10,830 bases of DNA from positions 1 to 10,830 of the forward strand of contig CAYQZG010000142.1 in assembly GCA_964421785.1 (NCBI GenBank), in the 5' to 3' direction. The stretch comes from SKLM01 sp964421785. Its GTDB lineage: Bacteria > Chloroflexota > Anaerolineae > B4-G1. The notes below the pieces were generated by a model. The model was given only the letters and a program-made list of their open reading frames with translations, was not told the origin of the DNA and searched no databases. Positions 1 through 5,771 of this stretch are shown piece by piece; the stretch's first letter is position 1, and every line of letters begins with the position of its first letter. The position numbers and the translations under genes are program-made.

Positions 1-1
1 A

Positions 2-1669
2 GCCATTGCCTACGACGAGCACGACCGGGAGTTGCTCACCGCGGTGGCCAGTCAGGCAGCCATTGCGCTGGAGAGCGCGAAGCTGTATGAGGAGGCGCTT
101 GAGACGGCGGAGCGACTCCGGGAGGTGGATCGGCTGAAGAGTCAGTTTCTGGCCAACATGTCTCACGAGCTTCGCACACCTCTCAACTCGATCATCGGGT
201 TCTCTCGCGTGGTGCTGAAAGGCATTGATGGCCCGATCACGGACCGTCAGCGCGAGGATCTGGAGGCGATCTTCAACAGTGGTCAGCATCTGTTGGGCCT
301 GATCAATGACATCCTTGACGTGTCGAAGATCGAGGCTGGAAAGATGGAGCTCGATTTCGAGCCTGTGACGTTGGATGAGATCATCCATGGCGTGATGTCC
401 ACGGCCATCGCTCTGGTGAAGGAGAAGCCGATCGAGTTGCAGCAGGTTGTCCCTGATGATCTACCCACCATCACGGCTGACGAGCGTCGTGTCCGCCAGA
501 TCCTGCTCAATCTCGTCTCGAACGCGGCGAAGTTCACGGACGAGGGATTCATTCGCGTCGCGGCCGAGTGTGAAGCTGGGCAGGTGTGTATGTCCGTCAA
601 GGATACCGGTAGGGGCATAGCTGACGAGGAGCTGGAAAGCGTCTTTGAGCCGTTCACACAGGTTGATGCTTCGACCACTCGGGAGCATGGTGGTACCGGG
701 TTGGGCTTGACGATCAGCCACTCTTTCGTGCAGCTCCACGGTGGCCGGATGTGGGTGGAGAGTGATCTTGGGGAGGGGTCGACGTTCTACTTCACGTTGC
801 CCATCGAGGGGCCGCCGTCCCATGTTGAAGATGGTGACGGGAGGATGGATGAGAAATCGCCCCTGCGACGGCAGAAGGAGCCTGAGGAAGCATCCGGCCC
901 ACTCGTGCTCTGTGTTGATGATGACACGGGGGTGATCAACCTGTATCGCCGCTACCTCCATCTGCGTGGCTATCGTGTCTTCGGGCTGAGCGATTCGAGG
1001 CGGGTGCTGGACGTGGCGAAGCGGTTGGATCCGTACGCCATTACGCTCGACGTGATGATGCCTCAGAAGGATGGCTGGGATGTGATTCGAGAGTTGAAGG
1101 GCGACCCGAGGACGAGCGACATTCCCGTGATCATCTGCAGCATCGTCAGCGAGGAGGAGCGAGGTATGAGCCTCGGGGCAGCCGACTACCTGGTCAAGCC
1201 CATTATGGAGGAGGATCTGGTCACGGCGCTCGACCGGCTGGACGAAGGCGAGGGCGGTCACCAGGTGCTGGTTGTCGACGATCATGCAGAGGACCGCCAT
1301 CTGCTGCGGCGCATGATCGAGAGCTACGATGGGGGAGATGGTCCCGGGCATCGTGCCTACGAGGTTGTGGAGGCGGTCAGCGGCGAGGAGGCGATCGCCC
1401 TTGTCGAGGAGCTGCGTCCTGATATCATCATTCTGGACCTTATGATGCCGGAGGTGGATGGTTTTGCGGTGCTGGAGTCGATCAAGTCGAACCAGGTGAC
1501 GCGGTCGATTCCGGTTATCGTGGTCACGGCTAAGGAGCTGACCGAGGGGGACCATCGACGGCTCAACAATCGGGTTGAAGCCTTGGTCCATAAGGGCGTG
1601 CTGGAGCAGGAGGAGCTGCTGGAGGATGTGGCCGCGGCGCTACAGAAGCTCGACCGGCGGCGAGGGTAG
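2..1669 (+). CDS. Hybrid sensor histidine kinase with two C-terminal receiver domains (5' end missing)
   Basis: The frame is open from base 2, so the gene begins upstream and its sensory N-terminus is not visible. Residues are counted from the TTG codon at base 32, which is internal and not a real start. The first 20 residues (LLTAVASQAAIALESA) look like the last helix of a GAF domain. Then come a HisKA H-box (MSHELRTPLN, phospho-acceptor H45, bases 164-166) and a HATPase domain with N-box N164, DTGRGI 191-196, FEPFTQ 205-210 and GGTGLGL 220-226. A linker at 262-288 leads to receiver 1 (acidic pocket D296-D298, phosphosite D340, K389) and receiver 2 (D416-D417, D469, T499, K521). All key catalytic residues are present, so it should autophosphorylate and relay to its own receivers. 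It has no DNA-binding output, so the downstream target is unknown. A hairpin and a new promoter follow, so it is probably the last gene of its transcript. Confidence 0.95.
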   Translation, partial: AIAYDEHDRELLTAVASQAAIALESAKLYEEALETAERLREVDRLKSQFLANMSHELRTPLNSIIGFSRVVLKGIDGPITDRQREDLEAIFNSGQHLLGLINDILDVSKIEAGKMELDFEPVTLDEIIHGVMSTAIALVKEKPIELQQVVPDDLPTITADERRVRQILLNLVSNAAKFTDEGFIRVAAECEAGQVCMSVKDTGRGIADEELESVFEPFTQVDASTTREHGGTGLGLTISHSFVQLHGGRMWVESDLGEGSTFYFTLPIEGPPSHVEDGDGRMDEKSPLRRQKEPEEASGPLVLCVDDDTGVINLYRRYLHLRGYRVFGLSDSRRVLDVAKRLDPYAITLDVMMPQKDGWDVIRELKGDPRTSDIPVIICSIVSEEERGMSLGAADYLVKPIMEEDLVTALDRLDEGEGGHQVLVVDDHAEDRHLLRRMIESYDGGDGPGHRAYEVVEAVSGEEAIALVEELRPDIIILDLMMPEVDGFAVLESIKSNQVTRSIPVIVVTAKELTEGDHRRLNNRVEALVHKGVLEQEELLEDVAAALQKLDRRRG

Positions 1670-1734
1670 GCGATTGCCACCAACCTATGCTCGCGCCGGG
1701 TAGCCACGGGGCCTGGGCGGCCTGCGCCCGTCGA

Positions 1735-1792
1735 TCCGGGGTCCCTCGTGAGCGAAAGTAGGCCAACAAGTGCAAGAGGGGGACCACCCGGA
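1735..1792 (+). other. Imperfect long stem-loop downstream of the histidine kinase
   Basis: TCCGGG (1735-1740) can pair with CCCGGA (1787-1792). Next to it, GTCCCTC (1741-1747) pairs with GAGGG plus AC (1776-1784), leaving two bulged G bases and a CA bulge. The loop is about 28 nt. It starts 65 nt after the kinase stop in a stretch with no credible gene. It could be a 3' UTR structure or the remains of a repeat; no U-tract follows. Only the pairing is directly seen. Confidence 0.4.
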
Positions 1793-1876
1793 AATAGACG
1801 CCATCCCATGGTGTGTCCCGATCTTGCGCGCCCCCGGGAACAGGCGGCACCCGTGCGAGACTGAGAAACCTCATCA

Positions 1877-1900
1877 CAAGCCCCGCTTCGGCGGGGCTTG
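1877..1900 (+). terminator. Perfect 10-bp hairpin with TTCG tetraloop
   Basis: CAAGCCCCGC and GCGGGGCTTG pair without mismatch around TTCG. C(UUCG)G is an exceptionally stable RNA tetraloop. The hairpin lies between the end of the histidine kinase and the ABC-F gene and is the best candidate for ending upstream transcription. There is no T-tract after it (ACGATG follows), so it is not a classical intrinsic terminator. It may instead protect a 3' end or insulate the promoter it overlaps. The perfect palindrome would also work for the minus strand. Confidence 0.6.
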
Positions 1901-1925
1901 ACGATGCCCCGCGGTGTGCTAGAAT
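1898..1925 (+). promoter_or_regulatory. Sigma70-type extended -10 promoter for the ABC-F/coaE unit
   Basis: TTGACG (1898-1903) and TAGAAT (1920-1925) are 16 bp apart. TG at 1917-1918 gives an extended -10 (TGCTAGAAT). Start of transcription is predicted near 1932, leaving a leader of about 50 nt before the ATG at 1985. The first three bases of the -35 box are also the last three bases of the hairpin stem at 1877-1900. Confidence 0.65.
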
Positions 1926-1984
1926 CTCAGGTGCCAAACAAATCGGAATCAAGCTTCTGGACGTGTCGTGAGTCTCTTTAACCT

Positions 1985-3895
1985 ATGTCTCTTGTATCCG
2001 CCACCAACCTTGCCATGTCCTTCGGTGTCCAAGATGTGTTCGAGGACATCTCATTTGCCATTCCTCATCAGGCCAGGATAGCCCTGGTCGGCCCCAACGG
2101 CTCGGGCAAGACAACGCTGTTGCGCTTGATCGCTGGCCGAGAAGATCCGACGAGAGGGACTATCCGCCGTGCTGGCAAGGCGCGCTTCGCCTACCTTCCC
2201 CAGCAAGCTGGCCGCTTCTTCGACGATGAAGGGACGCTTTGGGAGTCGATGTTGGACGTGTTCGCTCATTTGCTGGAGCAGTCAGCCAAGCTTGAGCGTC
2301 TGGAGGCTGCTATGGCCGATCCCTCCACGCGAGATGAGGCGCTGAAGACGTATGGTCGCACACTGGAAGCATTCGAAAGAGCCGGCGGCTATGCCTACGA
2401 ACATCGCATCGAACAAGTGCTGGCTGGCCTTGGCTTCGCTCAGGAGGACTTCCAGCGTCCAGTGGGGGAGCTGAGCGGCGGTCAGAAGACGCGCGCTTTG
2501 CTCGCCAGGCTCCTGTTGGAGGAGCCGGACTTGCTCTTGCTGGATGAGCCCACCAACCATCTTGACCTGGCGGGCGTGGAGTGGTTGGAGGAGTATCTCG
2601 CGTCGTGGAAAGGTGCCGCTGAGGGACCAGCCGTGATGCTCGTGGCTCACGATCGTGCGTTTCTCGATGCCACCGTCGACCAGGTGTGGGAGCTTGCCTG
2701 GGGACGATTGGAACAGTACCGTGGGAGCTACAGTGACTACGTTGCCCAGAAGGCCGAGCGTATGGCGCGTCAGCGGTCTCTGTACGAGCAACAGCAGGAG
2801 ACCATCGCCAAGACCGAGGCATTCATCCGGCGCAACATCGCCGGGCAGCGCAGCAAAGAGGCGAAGGGGCGGCGAAAGCGCCTTGAACGGCTCGATCGCA
2901 TCGAGAGGCCCCAGTGGTACCGACCCATAAGCTTCTCGCTGGAAAAGGCATCCCGGAGCGGGGATCTGGTGTTCGGGCTCTATGATCTGACGGTGGGCTA
3001 TGATTCGTCTCAGCCCCTTCTTGAGGTCGAAGAGCTCGAACTGCGACGTGGGCAGTGTGTGGCTCTGCTGGGGCCGAATGGCTGTGGGAAGACCTCCCTT
3101 CTCCGCACGATCCTGGGCCAGGTGCCGCCGCTTGCGGGTCGGGTGCGCATTGGGGCGAGCGTGGAACCGGGATATTTCGCTCAAGGTCACACCAATCTCG
3201 ACCCCGAGAAGACCGTGCTTGAGACGATTGTGGAGGCCGGGGAACTCAGGATCAGTGAGGCTCGCCATCTGCTTGGTCGCTATCGCTTCTCCGGCGATGC
3301 GGTTTTCAAACGTGTTGGCTCTCTCTCTGGCGGCGAACAGGCGCGAGTGGCGCTCGCTTCTCTGGTTCTGCAAGGTGCCAATGTCCTCGTGCTCGACGAG
3401 CCGACCAACTACCTCGATATCCCCACCCAGGAGGTCTTGGAGGAGGTGCTGGCGGCGTTCGAGGGCACGGTGCTGATGGTCTCACACGATCGTTACCTGA
3501 TCCGCCGGCTCGCCAGCACGATCTGGGGTATCGAGGGATCGGATCAGGAGCTGAGGACCTTCAGGGACTACGAAGCCTACAGCGAGTGGAGGGAGCAGCG
3601 CAGGATATGTGAGCAGCCAGAGGACGGTGACGCTTTGGCGCGACGGCGGGAGCATGAGCGGCGCAAGGCGGCGAGGCGAGAAGAAGAGCGTCGAGCCCGG
3701 CGTCGGGCCGATGCCGCTTCGCTTATGGAGGAGAGAATCCACGACTTGGAGGCCCGTCAGGCCGATTTGGAGGTCCAATTGGCCGCCGCGAGCGAGGCGC
3801 AGGATGTCACTCGCGTGCGCGAGTTGGGCGCTGAGTATGCCGCTGTCGAGCAAGAGCTCAATGCATCGCTCTCCGAGTGGGTTAGGCTGGGATGA
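1985..3895 (+). CDS. ABC-F family ATP-binding protein (ribosome-associated type)
   Basis: This 636-residue protein has two ABC ATPase domains and no membrane segment, which defines the ABC-F class. Known members bind the ribosomal E site and rescue or protect translation. NBD1 has Walker A GPNGSGKT (36-43), signature LSGGQ (163-167), Walker B with LLDEPTNHLD (E188) and H222. A basic, helical interdomain linker (about 245-315, rich in RRK) follows. NBD2 has GPNGCGKT (363-370), LSGGE (447-451), LDEPTNYLD (E472) and H501. The linker's His in DEPTNHLD is Tyr in NBD2. Residues 540-636 form an Arg/Glu-rich coiled coil like the C-terminal arms of Uup-type proteins. The start MSLVSATNL fits the family, although no clear Shine-Dalgarno precedes it, so the short leader may be weakly translated. 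It overlaps coaE by four bases. Whether it is housekeeping or a resistance factor cannot be told from sequence alone. Confidence 0.95.
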   Translation: MSLVSATNLAMSFGVQDVFEDISFAIPHQARIALVGPNGSGKTTLLRLIAGREDPTRGTIRRAGKARFAYLPQQAGRFFDDEGTLWESMLDVFAHLLEQSAKLERLEAAMADPSTRDEALKTYGRTLEAFERAGGYAYEHRIEQVLAGLGFAQEDFQRPVGELSGGQKTRALLARLLLEEPDLLLLDEPTNHLDLAGVEWLEEYLASWKGAAEGPAVMLVAHDRAFLDATVDQVWELAWGRLEQYRGSYSDYVAQKAERMARQRSLYEQQQETIAKTEAFIRRNIAGQRSKEAKGRRKRLERLDRIERPQWYRPISFSLEKASRSGDLVFGLYDLTVGYDSSQPLLEVEELELRRGQCVALLGPNGCGKTSLLRTILGQVPPLAGRVRIGASVEPGYFAQGHTNLDPEKTVLETIVEAGELRISEARHLLGRYRFSGDAVFKRVGSLSGGEQARVALASLVLQGANVLVLDEPTNYLDIPTQEVLEEVLAAFEGTVLMVSHDRYLIRRLASTIWGIEGSDQELRTFRDYEAYSEWREQRRICEQPEDGDALARRREHERRKAARREEERRARRRADAASLMEERIHDLEARQADLEVQLAAASEAQDVTRVRELGAEYAAVEQELNASLSEWVRLG

Positions 3896-4608
3896 TGATC
3901 CACCCCGAGAACGAGCGACCGCTGTTGATTGGCCTTACGGGCAAAATTGCCACGGGTAAGTCCACTGTCGCCGATATGTTGGCCGACCTCGGCGCTTTGA
4001 CGATCGACGCGGACAAAGTCGCTCACCACGTCATGCGTCCCGGTACGCGAGTCCACGCGGAGATCGTCGAGACCTTTGGCCCTCGGATCTTGACGCCTGA
4101 TGGCGACATCGACAGAAAGCGATTGGGTCGTCTCGTTTTCGCTGACCGGGAGGCTTTGGCACGGCTCGAGGCTATCGTCCATCCTGCCACCCTGGAGGCG
4201 ATTGAGCGCCGTATGAGCACCACGTCGGCCGATGTCGTGGTGATAGAGGCTATCAAACTCATCGAATCCGGGCTGGCCGACAAATGCCACAGTTTGTGGG
4301 TAACCACATGCCGACCGGAGCAACAAATCGCGCGCATCGTGGAGGATCGCGATCTCAGTTGGGACGAAGCTCGACAGCGCGTCGCGGCTCAGAGGGTTCA
4401 GGATGAGCCTGGTTGGGGGGCCAGCCGTGCTCACCCTGACGTCGTTATCGATAACGCCGGTTCGCTTTCTGCGACGTGGCGACAGGTGGTCGCGGCCTGG
4501 GTGCGTGTTGTGGGGGCGCCGACCCTGCCTGCGTCCGAGCAACCCCTTGGAAATGAGCGCTCTTCGGGTATAATAGATCATTACAAAGGACAATGTGAGT
4601 CGGGCTAG
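3892..4608 (+). CDS. coaE: Dephospho-CoA kinase
   Basis: CoaE phosphorylates the 3' hydroxyl of dephospho-CoA with ATP, the last step of coenzyme A synthesis, in the cytosol. The 238-residue product starts with LLIGLTGKIATGKST, whose P-loop GKIATGKST is at 17-25. IDADKVAHHV (38-47) is the family's IDAD substrate motif, and GDIDRKRLGRLVF (71-83) matches the usual region before the lid. Later come LIESGLADKCHSLWVT, a lid-like run of RDLSWDEARQRVAAQ, and the conserved DVVIDNAGSL (183-192). The start ATG overlaps the ABC-F stop as ATGA, implying translational coupling; ATG at 3895 is an equally possible start one codon later. Residues from about 206 onward are a tail beyond the usual roughly 200-residue length and look unstructured. 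That tail's DNA contains the next promoter (TATAAT at 4569), so part of it may exist for regulation, not for enzyme function. Confidence 0.95.
   Translation: MMIHPENERPLLIGLTGKIATGKSTVADMLADLGALTIDADKVAHHVMRPGTRVHAEIVETFGPRILTPDGDIDRKRLGRLVFADREALARLEAIVHPATLEAIERRMSTTSADVVVIEAIKLIESGLADKCHSLWVTTCRPEQQIARIVEDRDLSWDEARQRVAAQRVQDEPGWGASRAHPDVVIDNAGSLSATWRQVVAAWVRVVGAPTLPASEQPLGNERSSGIIDHYKGQCESG
4547..4574 (+). promoter_or_regulatory. Sigma70-like promoter inside the 3' end of coaE
   Basis: TTGGAA (4547-4552, four of six consensus bases) and a perfect TATAAT (4569-4574) are 16 bp apart. Transcription would begin near 4581, still within coaE, and give the GNAT gene a leader of about 160 nt. It could let GNAT, the small membrane protein and the GH3 gene be expressed apart from ABC-F/coaE. 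Confidence 0.5.
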
Positions 4609-4720
4609 ACGGTTACTGCCCGCCATGAGAAAGGGAAGCAGCATCACGTGGACGCCGTCGTCCCGACGGCAGGATACCGGGCGACTCCCATTATCCGATG
4701 TCCTTGAGATCGTTTTCTGA
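4595..4720 (+). CDS. Candidate 41-residue leader peptide (uncertain)
   Basis: GTG at 4595 follows AAAGGA (4585-4590) by four bases and opens 41 codons ending in TGA at 4718-4720. It lies just after the promoter at 4547-4574. The product would be basic (it starts VSRARRLLPAMRK and ends DVLEIVF) with no recognised domain. Against it: it overlaps the end of coaE, uses AGA and TTA codons that look rare in the neighbours, and contains one of the dispersed 15-mers and a 7-bp hairpin. It may be only leader RNA. Confidence 0.2.
   Translation: MSRARRLLPAMRKGSSITWTPSSRRQDTGRLPLSDVLEIVF
4601..4682 (+). promoter_or_regulatory. Structured leader with alternative pairings upstream of the GNAT gene
   Basis: A perfect hairpin GCCGTCG/CGACGGC with a 3-nt loop lies at 4654-4670. 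GCCCG at 4618-4622 can pair either with CGGGC at 4601-4605 or with CGGGC at 4678-4682, the latter enclosing the perfect hairpin. The two long pairings exclude each other. No known riboswitch consensus is recognised and no U-tract follows. This could be a 3' structure of coaE or an attenuator-like leader. Confidence 0.3.
4625..4639 (+). repeat. Dispersed 15-mer, copy A (non-coding leader)
   Basis: ATGAGAAAGGGAAGC. Identical to the copy at 5229-5243 and one base different from the copy at 4998-5012. It resembles the reverse complement of the CGCTTCCCTTCAT part of the 33-bp unit, so it looks like the opposite arm of that palindrome. Confidence 0.6.
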
Positions 4721-4744
4721 GCGTGGGACGAGAGGGAGTGTATA

Positions 4745-5449
4745 ATGGAGGGGATAAACGCTGTCCATGAGCGGGATCTGGTTGTGCGGCGAGCGCAGGC
4801 GGACGACGCGAAACGTGTGGCCGATTTCGTCAATGGCGCGCTGCAGGGGCGCGTGCACATCAAGCCCCGCACGGTGATTGCCCGTTTGGGCGAAGTGGGA
4901 TTCTTGGTGGCTGAAGAGAGAGTCGCTTCGCTTCCCTTCAAAGACGGGGAGGGAGTCGCTTCGCTTCCCTTCATAGATGGGGAGGATGGCTCTCAGCATG
5001 AGAAAGGGGAGCGCAGCGGCGTGTTGCTTGGCTTGATGGGTTGGCACGTGGAGAACCTGGTAGCTTGTGTCACGGATCTACTCATCTGGCCAGCTCGCGA
5101 GCGCGAACGAGTTGGACGAGCGCTGTTCGAAGAGATGGAGGCCCATGCGGCCGACTTGCAGGCCGAGGCCGCTTTCCTCGTTCTTCCTCGGTCACGCTCC
5201 GCCGATTTGGATGAACGAGATCCCCATGATGAGAAAGGGAAGCGGCCCAGGGGCGGGCGGCCCGGGGACGGGGGGCGGAACCGCCGAGGCGGCCCTATTG
5301 AGTTTTGCGAAGCCTTTGGATACGCGTTGCGCCCGGTCGGTGAGCTGCCTCGTGCCTGGCGAGAGATGGCTCACCAGGCTGGTCGTGAGGACGAAGATGA
5401 CATACCGGTCAAGGAACTCCGCTCCGACCGCGTGATCAGACCGCTTTAG
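4745..5449 (+). CDS. GNAT-family N-acetyltransferase with two in-frame low-complexity insertions
   Basis: This 234-residue protein is likely an acyl-CoA-dependent acetyltransferase; the substrate is unknown. The start has a good ribosome site (AGAGGGAG, 4731-4738, six bases before ATG). Strand beta1 is VVRRAQADDA (13-22), then helix 1, then VGFLVAEE (51-58). The core resumes with GVLLGLMGWHV (92-102), VTDLLIWP (109-116) and the CoA-pyrophosphate loop RERERVGRAL (118-127). AAFLVLP (142-148) and IEFCEAFGYALRP (185-197) follow; the latter matches the FYEKxGF region of GNATs. Residues 59-91 and about 150-184 do not fit the fold. They coincide with the tandem 33-bp repeat, two dispersed 15-mers and a G-rich tract, and sit in loops between strands, so the fold may survive. 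Composition there (VASLPFKDGEG repeats, RPRGGRPGDGGRNRRGG) differs from the rest. The gene lies between coaE and a small membrane-protein gene and may be driven by the promoter at 4547. Confidence 0.75.
   Translation: MEGINAVHERDLVVRRAQADDAKRVADFVNGALQGRVHIKPRTVIARLGEVGFLVAEERVASLPFKDGEGVASLPFIDGEDGSQHEKGERSGVLLGLMGWHVENLVACVTDLLIWPARERERVGRALFEEMEAHAADLQAEAAFLVLPRSRSADLDERDPHDEKGKRPRGGRPGDGGRNRRGGPIEFCEAFGYALRPVGELPRAWREMAHQAGREDEDDIPVKELRSDRVIRPL
4920..4985 (+). repeat. Two tandem 33-bp repeats, in frame within the GNAT gene
   Basis: Units 4920-4952 and 4953-4985 agree at 31 of 33 bases. Each starts GAGTCGCTTCGCTTCCCTTC and ends in GGGGAGG. At 33 bases each adds 11 residues (VASLPFKDGEG, then VASLPFIDGED). 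Bases 4955-4978 match 5786-5809 without a mismatch over 24 bases. The purine tract GAGGGAG before the second unit's loop can pair with its TTCCCTT, so the unit is foldable as RNA. Confidence 0.9.
4998..5012 (+). repeat. Dispersed 15-mer, copy B (inside GNAT insertion 1)
   Basis: ATGAGAAAGGGGAGC, one base different from copies A and C. With the following GCAGCGGC it forms an imperfect inverted repeat with the GTCGCTTCGCTTCCCTT arm at 4955-4971. Several differences are G-U compatible, so tandem repeat plus this copy may be one palindromic element. In the protein it encodes HEKGERS. Confidence 0.6.
5229..5243 (+). repeat. Dispersed 15-mer, copy C (inside GNAT insertion 2)
   Basis: ATGAGAAAGGGAAGC, identical to copy A at 4625-4639. 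Here it starts the Gly/Arg-rich second insertion of the acetyltransferase and encodes part of HDEKGKR. Confidence 0.6.
5250..5275 (+). other. G-quadruplex-forming motif in the GNAT coding strand
   Basis: Four runs of at least three G (5250-5253, 5255-5257, 5264-5267, 5270-5275) are separated by loops of 1, 6 and 2 bases, which meets the usual G3+ N1-7 rule. On the coding strand it would be present in mRNA as well. It lies within the second non-conserved insertion of the acetyltransferase. Confidence 0.5.
5275..5292 (+). repeat. 18-bp palindromic repeat, copy 1 (GNAT)
   Basis: GCGGAACCGCCGAGGCGG differs by one base from 7195-7212 in the GH3 gene. Internal CCGCC and GGCGG can pair. Reading frames differ between copies, so the similarity is at DNA level, not protein level. 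Confidence 0.6.
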
Positions 5450-5463
5450 AGGCCACAATGTGG

Positions 5464-5483
5464 GTCGGGTTTCCATACCCGAC
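5464..5483 (+). other. Perfect 7-bp hairpin between GNAT and the small membrane-protein gene
   Basis: GTCGGGT (5464-5470) pairs with ACCCGAC (5477-5483) around the loop TTCCAT. It begins 14 nt after the GNAT stop and ends 7 nt before the next gene's ribosome site. No T-tract follows. It may stabilise a cleaved end, attenuate read-through, or be a REP-like dispersed palindrome. Confidence 0.55.
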
Positions 5484-5502
5484 GAGCTGCAGGGAGGAGT
5501 GT

Positions 5503-5748
5503 ATGTCTTTTGTGAGGAAGTTTTTCGCTGAGCATCCTCGCTTGGCAGCGTGGTTTGTGCTGGCGATTGGCATGGTTGCTATCTTGATCTGGTCTGCTCG
5601 CGATGTCGGTCTTCTTCCAGGTCAGTGGGCTGCGCTCATTGTGGCCACCATTGGCTTGGCCGGGCTTTGTATCTGGATCATTGGGTGGGAGGAGGCCGAT
5701 CAGAGAGATAGACGCCCTCCCGAGGATGAAGAACCTCCTGGGGACTAA
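5503..5748 (+). CDS. Small integral membrane protein, 81 residues, two helices
   Basis: No family is recognised. ATG at 5503 is chosen over the upstream in-frame ATG at 5458, because AGGGAGGAG (5491-5499) sits directly before it and the upstream 15 codons overlap a hairpin. The protein starts with a short basic-amphipathic stretch (MSFVRKFFAEHPRL). It has two hydrophobic helices at about 15-31 (AWFVLAIGMVAILIW) and 42-62 (ALIVATIGLAGLCIWIIGW), joined by a short polar turn with SARDVG. An acidic, Pro-rich tail follows (EEADQRDRRPPEDEEPPGD). The charge pattern suggests both ends are cytoplasmic. It lies between the acetyltransferase and the membrane-anchored GH3 gene and is probably cotranscribed with them. 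A role as a small subunit or accessory of the GH3 protein is only a guess. Confidence 0.75.
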   Translation: MSFVRKFFAEHPRLAAWFVLAIGMVAILIWSARDVGLLPGQWAALIVATIGLAGLCIWIIGWEEADQRDRRPPEDEEPPGD

Positions 5749-5771
5749 GAGGTCCCAGGCAGTTACACATA

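Noticed and set aside
461..1591. 376-codon minus-strand frame opposite the histidine kinase
   Set aside because: Antisense to well-conserved HisKA/HATPase/receiver motifs; the product is His/Arg/Leu-rich with no domain, typical of GC-rich antisense frames.
1563..1952. 129-codon minus-strand frame across the 1670-1984 gap
   Set aside because: Starts inside the hairpin/promoter region, has no Shine-Dalgarno, and its Pro/Ala/Arg-rich product has no recognisable domain.
2282..3373. 363-codon minus-strand frame opposite the ABC-F gene
   Set aside because: Antisense to two intact ABC ATPase domains, with no domain of its own.
4741..4746. Perfect TATAAT at the GNAT start codon
   Set aside because: No -35 box lies 15-19 bp upstream, and a start there would remove the ribosome site AGAGGGAG and ATG at 4745 from the transcript.
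3757..4974. 405-codon open frame on the minus strand across coaE and the GNAT start
   Set aside because: It is antisense to coaE, whose family motifs are clear, and its N-terminal KGSEAT repeats are just the reverse reading of the 33-bp DNA repeat. No ribosome site or recognisable domain.
4920..4985. CRISPR-like reading of the tandem 33-bp repeats
   Set aside because: Units are directly adjacent without spacers, are in frame in a gene, and no cas gene is present.
5458..5502. Upstream ATG of the small membrane-protein frame
   Set aside because: It lacks a ribosome site and its 15 codons overlap a perfect hairpin; ATG 5503 has a strong Shine-Dalgarno.
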